64,000 bases of DNA, taken from Platanthera guangdongensis (lineage: Eukaryota; Streptophyta; Magnoliopsida; Asparagales; Orchidaceae). Within the stretch, counting starts at the first letter, position 1. Each line of letters begins with the position of its first letter. The notes below the pieces were generated by a model. The model worked only from the letters and a program-made list of their open reading frames with translations, was not told where the DNA came from and searched no databases. This document shows, one piece after another, positions 58,401-64,000 of this stretch. A program made the position numbers and the translations under genes. The DNA is taken from NCBI GenBank assembly GCA_039583875.1, contig CM077159.1:2502812-2566811 (forward strand), written 5' to 3'.

Positions 58401-58479
58401 AGATGACACCAGATCCAAACAAGAAGCCCTGAATCCTAACAGAGAAATCAAGATGGTTAAAAGTAAAGAGAAGAAGTAA
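55444..58479 (+). CDS. element F third ORF, 1011 codons (SIRE-type 'env-like' position)
   Basis: ATG at 55444 (ACAATGGCC). Residues 1-240 resemble a conserved 'putative plant transposon protein' region, with VPLTPTALTEVFGL, LSGEEFSDIL, KSLNWGEVFFDLIKK and CALFGKWD. Residues 240-430 are Pro/Ser-rich low complexity and 430-700 Ala/Val-rich. A basic stretch follows (ARKRKARSKAMKR), then KKKRKYEKG, an RG-rich tail (RGSYSRRGGYRGSQRD) and a Lys-rich end. There is no convincing signal peptide or membrane span in the chosen frame, so calling it an envelope protein is by position only. The basic, RGG-rich C-terminus suggests nucleic-acid binding. Separated from pol by about 490 bp, unlike SIRE1 of soybean, where a leaky stop joins them. 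Confidence 0.8.
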   Translation: MAVSVAVLAAMKFDAGFDIDLESFNTTDQIFQDILNLFKDQNLSTLMTTRIKLASDEIKEWVYTAHNLDNNTIVGTIAGTQVPLTPTALTEVFGLRNGEETAELSGEEFSDILARMGHPEGNPSKLFKRNLSVEYRFLADVVGKVLLAKHSAHDTISRHQLCLMGALVDKKSLNWGEVFFDLIKKKINKSFVNFGRILGVFLQARCLALLVSSGVHINASKRLTCALFGKWDRQISKPSRPSSTAPSGTRTQRVTPPQVSAAAEDLAVAGAASPPPPCPTLPPAPSTTPVPSTITISSPSPTSIPSPATTSSPPVDQFHPLFSYPPPDVTSSPSIPSFTLLDDSYMDDSPSSPPELPSFSTSFQDLLHHILDQPTFTPSISIPLSSISTIPTPQPSIPPPSSPPLPASSAIPIPSTSAPAIEHVDLPALADKLYELLAPRLSLLMEASLAPLQQSVAALSARLSSLIPQAPPPAVCLDTDVSASRQGEMPYEASLHAAVAAASAPAVDTAADVVVFVSAVPVAVPTPVLAIDLRSLLSAFDPAFFSCLPEVIAVQPSEDLSKALVPFSGCDPSIISSFIHSVTAAAAVEEKTESASETVFAAAEENVPTAAEIPFVSDEPISKEFLITEAIDVEPAADFIVVPEAAAALTPEVTSAVSAIAPVSAAESVVISAAVSVSAAPSASASSAAMQLKKDLMKKIDAIYDAQSSDSDEFKTDSDDSAATIARKRKARSKAMKRVPPAKVKDDNDIPYYILHNCQITEHWMQYSKNQLKAMKKKRKYEKGSSQFKHPHPPPPPPPDAGAGGSSASQAPSRSQAPYQPHARSYQRESQPRGSYSRRGGYRGSQRDIQVYSKGHSRQHPYSRGGHVSSDTSSGPFPYKLKETVSARPPQDTSSNRYEPPVPFEDPEKNPVAWTARMKELAALDQIKKAKEQGLDTSNISTMSEQRQKELERYASSKFFDADRYMELHPAAVVPRTSKQIYLGAADDTRSKQEALNPNREIKMVKSKEKK

Positions 58480-58526
58480 CTCTGTAAGGTGACAATCCTT
58501 GGTTTTTCTGACTGCTATCTGGATGT

Positions 58527-58542
58527 TATATATATATATATC
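58527..58542. repeat. TA microsatellite
   Basis: Short (TA)n run in the 3' untranslated region of F between ORF3 and the polypurine tract. Confidence 0.8.
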
Positions 58543-58649
58543 TCTGTGATGTTTCTGCAATGTGTCTAGCTGCTGTTGTTTTTATGCTTTTCTGATTGTA
58601 TGATGTTATTTGATTTTTCCAAAGTCTGTAAATAGTTTTCCTAACCCAA

Positions 58650-58661
58650 ATAGGGGGAGAT
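58650..58661 (+). promoter_or_regulatory. polypurine tract of element F
   Basis: ATAGGGGGAGAT immediately before the 3' LTR (TGTTGG at 58662). Confidence 0.92.
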
Positions 58662-60230
58662 TGTTGGAACACCCTATTACTAATTTGGGTCAGGATCACT
58701 ATGTCTCTAGGAATCTGTGTTTGACCTTCTGTATAGCTTAATAGGTCAATTAGAATTGAGTCTAAGGGTTAGAAGTCTAGGATTGGAAGCTGCCCTGAAG
58801 ACCAAGTTTTTCTGTAGACCAAGTCTAATCGTCGAGCTCAGCACGACGTTTCGTCGAACTCCGGTCGACGATCGTCTAGCTCAACTTCTACAGATCGTCG
58901 AGCTCCATTCGACGATCGCTGAGCTCAACCTCATAATATCGTCGAGCTCCACTCGACGATCGCTGAGCTCAACTTCACAATATCGTCAAACTCCATTCGA
59001 CGATCGGTGAGCTCAGGTCGACGATTTTGACTCTGCACTGGATCTTTATCTCTAAGTTCAGTTCGACGATCTTTGAGCTCAGATCGACGATTATTTTGTT
59101 GCTTGAATTTTCCAGTCCGCTGAGCTCAGCTCGACGATAGCAGAGCTCAGTTCGACGATTTCAGTTATCCTTCAGAATTCAAATTCAAATCAGTTAGAAG
59201 TTATTCTGCAATTAATTCAGAAGATCTGCTAGCCGTTTTCATTTACTTCTGGACCAAGTTTCAAGGGATTTTTCAAGGAATAATTCAGTGGACTTTCCTT
59301 CAGAAGAAATTATGCAATTAAGGCTGTAATCAATGCAGACCAACGGTTATCTTTGACAGAGTGATATTCTATTCTGGCACAGAGAATAAAAGATAGAATG
59401 TTTTTGAATGAAAGTATGTGAAATACAGAGATTGACAAGAAGAGGATACACAACTCAGTATATAGAGACTCTTTCAAAATTTTCTGTCAAGAAGAATTCT
59501 GAAGAACACTCATCAAAGAGATCAAGTAATCTTCAAATCTCTTCAGCTCTCAAAGTGTTCAAGGCCAACATCATTTCAAGACTCCAGACTCTCAATATTT
59601 CAGCTTGTTGAAATCATCTTGTGCTGGAGATCTATCTTTGAAGGCCTATCACCCTCAGCAAAGCTCATCTTCCTGAAGATCAAGGACTCAGGGGGAGCTT
59701 TGACATCAATCCACTTAGTCTTCTCAGTTGATTGAGAAAGAGAAGACTGCCATAACTCTCTCACCCCCACTCTGTAAAGGGTTTTTCAAACTCCCTTCAA
59801 AAGTTTGAATCTGGTTTTTGAGTACCTTGTCAAAAGCTCATTGGTGGCAAGACACCTGATCAAAAAATCTGATTTGGTTTTTGAGCACCTTATCAAAAGC
59901 TCATTGGTGCCCAGGACACCTGATCAACTCATCCTGTAATGGATTCCTACCTAGGGTGGTAGAAGAGTGGATGTACCCAAGTTTGGGGAACCACTATATT
60001 TCCTTGTGTCATCTGGTTCTGCTTGTTTTTCTTTTTGTTTCTGGCCTAGATTCTCTTGTGCTTAGTCTCTGCATAGCTTAGTTTTGTGATTAGTTTTATT
60101 TCTGCTTCGCTGCTCACACTCATTACAACAATTGTTGTAAAGCTTTGCAAAAGTTTTTCTTTGTGTTTTAAAAGCACCATATACTCTATTCACCCCCCTC
60201 TAGAGTATATCAGATCTAGTTTCCCTTTCA
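58662..60230 (+). mobile_element. element F 3' LTR
   Basis: 1569 bp, collinear with 48011-49579. Differences are mostly transitions, several at CG or CAG/CTG sites (for example CCTGCAGTGG versus CCTGTAATGG). Includes the palindromic modules at 58827-59165. Confidence 0.95.
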
Positions 60231-60235
60231 CCCTG

Positions 60236-60301
60236 GGACACGCCCGTGTCTCAGGCCCTATCACCCAAAAATTTTTCCTGCTGAATAGTTGGGATGTTAC
60301 A
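60236..60301 (-). mobile_element. U3 start of element E 3' LTR, right of F
   Basis: Continues the LTR cut at 48010 and ends ...GGGATGTTACA, so the minus-strand LTR starts TGTAACATCCC. Contains GGACACGCCCGTGTC. Confidence 0.85.
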
Positions 60302-60345
60302 AATCCCAATAAACAAGAAAATAATTTCGTCCCCGAAATTCAAGT
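60302..60345 (-). promoter_or_regulatory. pre-LTR motif of element E
   Basis: Minus strand AATTTCGGGGACGAAATT (about 60324-60341), then T-rich sequence and TGGGATT next to the LTR, the same arrangement as in B. Confidence 0.6.
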
Positions 60346-60392
60346 TCAGGTCTACGGGGATTCTACTTGCAAGAGTTATAAGAAATTTTAAA

Positions 60393-60970
60393 CGTATAAA
60401 ATGAAGTATACCTGAAGTGAACAGCTCCGGGTGTCGCTCCAGCATTATATCCGTCGTCTCCCAGGTGTGTTCCTCCCATCCATGGTTGGACCACAGCACC
60501 TTCACAAGAGGGACCTTCTTCTTCAGCAACACTCAGACATCTGTATCATCAATCTGGATCGGCTCCAATCTGATGGATCTTTCTGGCGCTATCGGACCGG
60601 CTATAGTAGTAACATGCTGCTCTGGCCGTAGGAGAGATCTTCGCAAGGAAGATACATGGAAGATGTCGTGTAGGGCACCCAACTTCGGTGGTAGCTACAG
60701 TCGGTAAGCTAAGGGGCCGATCCGCTCCAGGATCAAGTATGGCCCCATGTATTGAGGACTGAGCTTCTTGTGCCTCCGCACCCGAGAGACACCATGTATC
60801 GGACGTATCTTCAAGAAAACCCTATCTACAACCTGAAACTCCACCTTCCGGTATCGAGCATCATAATACTTTGCCTGTCTGCTCTGGGCCTCTAGCAGCC
60901 GATCCCTGATCAAATGTACTTTAGCCTCCGTATCCTTCACATAATCAGAACCAAGAGCCCTGGTATCCAC
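60393..60970 (-). pseudogene. element E integrase C-terminal part
   Basis: Minus strand. Motifs LIRDRLLEAQSRQAKYYDAR, FLKIRPIHGVSRVRRHKKLSPQYMGPY, FHVSSLRR and the end domain VPLVKVLWSNHGWEEHTWE with RHPELF. Stops at 60695-60697 (TAG) and near 60533 (TGA), the latter where B has an Arg. Closely related to B but a distinct family. Confidence 0.85.
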
Positions 60971-60973
60971 ATC

Positions 60974-62239
60974 CTAAACCCATGACAGCGGTGTCCGGCA
61001 TTTCCTCCCATAAAGTGCCTCGTAAGGAGCCATCCTGATGCTAGCCTGGTGGCTGTTATTGTAGGAGAACTCGATCAGTGGTAGTAGCCTATCCCAAGGC
61101 TTCCCCGTATCCAATATGCACAGGCGGAGTAGATCCTCCATTGTCCGGATGGTCCGCTCGGTCTGTCCGTCGGTCTGCGGGTGGAAGGCGGTACTAAAAG
61201 TAAGCCGAGAGTCCATGTAATCATGCATGGCCCTCCACTCGCTCGAAGTGAACCGACCATCATGGTCCGAAACAATCGTCCTGGGAACGCCATGGTATCT
61301 GACAAACTGCTCCACGAATAGTCTCACCAAAACTGCAACTGGAGCATCCTTCCGGACTGGAATAAAGCGCGCTACCTTGGTCAGTCTGTCAACTATGACC
61401 CATATAGAATCATGCCCAGAGTGGGAGCGAGGTAGTCTGTGCACAAAATCCATAGCAATGTCCTCGAACTTCCACTCTAGGACTGACAATGGCTGTAGTA
61501 AACCTCCTGGGCTCTTATATTCCACCTTCACACACTGACAAGTCTCACAATGTGTCACAAAATAGGTGATCTCCCTCTTCATCCCAGGCCAGTACATGGT
61601 CCTCCGTAAATCTGCCCATATCTTGGTGATGCCGGGATGCACTGAATATCTGGAGCAATGAGCCTCTTTAAGTATGTCATCCCGGATACTGCCCCCTGCT
61701 GGTATGTAAATTTGTCCACGGAATCGAAGGAGATCATCCTGCAGCATGTAATCCTCAACCTTGCCCCTCTCTAGGGCACTGAAAATCGGCTCTAATGCAG
61801 CATCCAGCCTCTGATGTGTTCGGATGCGCTCCCGTATATCATCACCACTGATCACTGAGCTCAAGTACTCTCGATATACCACTGGTTCGGTCTCAGATAC
61901 CATGGTAATATGCATGTCTTCCATCATCCGTATCAACTCTATATTCATCAACCGATGCTCCGGTCCAGAAGTGCCGACTCTCCTACTCAAAGCATCTGCT
62001 ACTGTGTTTACTTTACCCGGGTGGTAGTGGATCTGGTAATCATAGTCACAGAGGAATTCCAGCCATCTCCTCTGTCGCAGGTTCAGGTCCTTCTGCGTAT
62101 CGATATATTTAAGATTCTTGTGATCTGAATAGATATCACAATGAATCTTGTATAAATAATGTCTCCACATCTTTAGGGCAAATACCATAGCCCCGAGCTC
62201 TAAGTCATGTACTGGATAGTTATACTCATGCTTCTTCAA
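60974..62239 (-). pseudogene. element E RNase H and integrase
   Basis: 421 open codons between two stops. RNase H region ([40 protein letters not shown]). Integrase zinc region (HPGITKIW...[11 protein letters not shown]; the last zinc Cys of relatives, KAEC, is Tyr). Core with Asp in AMDFVHRLP, Asp in VSDHDGRF and Glu in GQTERTI. The TAG at 60974-60976 follows LSWV where B has LSWVQ, so CAG became TAG. Confidence 0.9.
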
Positions 62240-63397
62240 CTATCTCGAAGCATAAGCAATAACATGTCCATGCTGCATCAAGATAGCACCCATGCCCTGA
62301 TAAGAGGCATCTGTGTAGATCTGAAATCCTTCATTCCCGGATAGGAGCGCAAGAATAGGGGATGAGGTGAGTCGGTCCTTCAGCTCCTGAAAAGTTGTCT
62401 CGCACTGCTCTGACCAAACAAAATCTACATCCTTCTTCGTCAAGGATGTGAGGGGGAGGGCTAACCTCGAGAATCCCTCCACAAACTTGCGATAATAACC
62501 TGCTAACCCCAAGAAACTGCGTGTGTCTGATGCTATCTTCAGTTGTGGCCAATTCCGTACTGCCTCTATCTTAGCTGGATCCACTGCCAATCCAGCCCCA
62601 CTGATAGTGTGCCCCAGGAAAGCCACCTCCTATAGCCAGAACTGGCACTTAGAAAACTTCACATACATCTGGAATTCTCTCAGTCTCTGCAAAACCTGTG
62701 TCAAGTGTTCAGTGTGCTCCTCTTGAGTTCGGGAATAGATCAGAATATCATCGATGAACACAATATCGAAGCGGTCTAAGTAATGTTCGAATACACGGTT
62801 CATTAGGGTCATGAATGCGGAGGGGGCATTTGTGAGCCCAAAAGGCATCACCGTGAACTCGTATAACCCATATCGTGAACTGAATGTCGTCTTCGGTATG
62901 TCCTCTTCCCGTATGTGGAGCTGGTAGTAACCGGATCGCAAATCTAGCTTATAGAACCAGAAGTCTCCCTGCAGCTGATCAAATAGCTCGTCTATCCAAG
63001 GCAGTGGATAGGTATTGTGGACCGTTAACCGGTTAAGCTCCCGGTAATCTATGCATAGTCGTAATGACTTGTCCTTATTCTTCACAAAAAGAACTGGCGC
63101 TCGCCACAGCGATGAACTGGGCCGCACAAATCCCGACTCAACTAGCTCCTGAAGTTGAGTCCTAAACTCTGCCAACTCTCTGGGAGCTATCCTATAAGGT
63201 GCCTGGGACACTGGCCTCGCTCCCGGTACCAGCTGAATCCTGAAATCCAAGTCCCTGGCGCGTAGTAGCCCGGGCAATTTCTCTGGGAACACGTCGGAGA
63301 AATATCGGACCACCGGAATATCTGAAATAGAAGCCTCTGCTCCCACCATCTCAAAGCAGATAAGGTAAACCTCCTCTCCCTGCTCGTGGGCCTTCAC
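62240..63397 (-). pseudogene. element E reverse transcriptase
   Basis: Reads minus through [70 protein letters not shown] and the active site [11 protein letters not shown], then [29 protein letters not shown] and the start of RNase H ([14 protein letters not shown]). Interrupted by TAG at 62630-62632 (after QFWL) and TAG at 62240-62242 (YASR-stop-LKKHE, where B has Gln). Another TAG at 63401-63403 is just upstream. Confidence 0.9.
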
Positions 63398-63789
63398 AGC
63401 CTATACACAGGATAGTAATAGGTGGGAGATAGGTTTAATACCTTCGATGATGACATGGGAGTCGACATGCCTTAGTGTGATCCTCCTTTATGGGCAATCT
63501 ATCTGAGCATGCTTCCGATGTAACCATGTCATGCCCAAAATCAAATCGAAGTCCTGCAGCTTCAGAATAGTTGCTGGCGCCTCAAAGGCCATGCCGCCAA
63601 TCTCGGCCTCCATATTGCAATGGGCAGTGGTCTGCAGTTCTGACCCATCGGGTAGACGCACCCTCATTTCTAGCCCCGGAAATCTTTCCAGGCCTTCAAG
63701 TCCGTCTATGAAGGCCTTAGATACGAACGAGTGCGAAGCACCCGTGTCGAAGAGGGTATGTGCGGGCTTGCCGCTGATCATAACTATGC
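63398..63789 (-). pseudogene. element E protease
   Basis: Begins at 63789 after an AG acceptor. Active site [13 protein letters not shown], then [23 protein letters not shown] at 63488-63490 and TAG at 63401-63403 stop it before RT. The split first codon would be Cys (TGC) rather than the Gly of A and B. Confidence 0.85.
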
Positions 63790-63882
63790 CTGAGATTTAT
63801 TTGAGGTATAATGGATGTTATTTCTATGGTTTTCAAGGCACTACTAAGGTTGAAATTTCTAAATTAAAACAATTTAAGTACA
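63790..63882 (-). other. candidate gag-pro intron of element E (93 nt)
   Basis: Minus-strand donor GTACTT at 63882 and acceptor TCTCAG at 63791-63790, AT-rich. Phase 1, same codon position as in A and B. Unspliced, the frame meets TAA two codons on (TGT ACT TAA). Confidence 0.65.
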
Positions 63883-64000
63883 TGTAATCACCTCCTCAGG
63901 GTTCCTCTGCTCCGTGAGGTCCAAAGCGTATATCTGATCCTGATTGCGTCCCCTACCGTGATATCCCCGACCTCAGCCTCTTCCTCGGCCTCGGCCTAAG
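63883..64000 (-). pseudogene. element E gag, C-terminal end
   Basis: Minus-strand tail of gag: Gly-Arg repeats with one TGA (R position, near 63971), then QDQIYALDLTEQRNPEEVIT, matching the tail of B gag (V-Y-A-L-D-M-A-Q-E-R-N-P). The remainder is outside the window. Confidence 0.82.

Larger units (their letters stand above)
48006..60235 (+). mobile_element. element F: structurally intact Ty1/copia (SIRE-like) retrotransposon
   Basis: Two LTRs of equal length (1569 bp, roughly 15-20 differences by eye, about 1%), target duplication CCCTG (48006-48010 and 60231-60235), primer site, gag, a long pol in copia order (PR-IN-RT-RNaseH), a third large ORF, and a polypurine tract. The element proper is 48011-60230, inserted in the LTR of element E. 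Long gag plus a third ORF downstream of pol is the SIRE/Maximus arrangement. It is the youngest and least damaged element in the window. Confidence 0.95.

Overview
The window is intergenic DNA of a repeat-rich plant genome, probably an angiosperm. It is built almost entirely of nested LTR retrotransposons: Ty3/gypsy chromovirus-like, Ty3/gypsy Athila-like and Ty1/copia SIRE-like. There is also one end of a CACTA DNA transposon, a foldback-type insertion and several CG-rich tandem palindrome arrays. Plant origin follows from these families, initiator-tRNA-Met and tRNA-Asp type primer sites, and the CACTACAAGAAAA transposon end. No host gene, tRNA, rRNA or CRISPR array was recognised. A 500-N assembly gap lies at 43355-43854. 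The species cannot be named from the sequence.

Layout. Element A (minus strand, gypsy): 3' LTR 1-1548 (cut by the window edge), decayed pol and gag 1563-6216, primer site 6427-6438, 5' LTR 6441-10615. The 5' LTR is interrupted by a 2153-bp concatemer of four palindromes (7659-9811). A lies inside the gag of an older gypsy element C (minus), of which the gag start (10616-10826), the primer site and a 4.9-kb LTR (10937-15826) are visible. Element D (plus, Athila-like, about 16227-21892) keeps an LTR, gag and protease but no reverse transcriptase or integrase. A CACTA end begins at 21893 and carries a 31-bp minisatellite. It is interrupted by element B (plus, gypsy, 23570-43297), which has three LTRs and two internal regions inside a single CATGG target duplication. 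After the gap comes a decayed LTR of gypsy element E (minus). It is interrupted by the structurally intact copia element F (plus, 48011-60230, CCCTG duplication). The rest of E (pol and the end of gag) runs from 60302 off the right edge.

How the parts work. Each gypsy element encodes Gag followed by protease, reverse transcriptase, RNase H and integrase. In A, B and E, which are separate families, gag and pol are divided by a short intron-like segment (76-95 nt). It has GT...AG ends, sits at the same place and phase, and contains a stop codon two or three codons after the donor. Unspliced RNA would yield Gag and spliced RNA Gag-Pol. In B, and more weakly in A, the gag start codon also seems to lie in an exon inside the LTR. 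F encodes Gag, a Pol with its main catalytic motifs present, and a 1011-codon third ORF behind its own promoter-like sequence. A, B and E are full of stops and frameshifts, many of them the CAG-to-TAG or CGA-to-TGA changes expected from deamination of methylated cytosine.

The signals most worth a second look are the conserved gag-pro intron, the LTR-borne gag start exon, a CGTCGA...TCGACG palindromic module shared by unrelated elements and even translated inside the F gag, and the palindrome concatemer whose last unit has an inverted loop.
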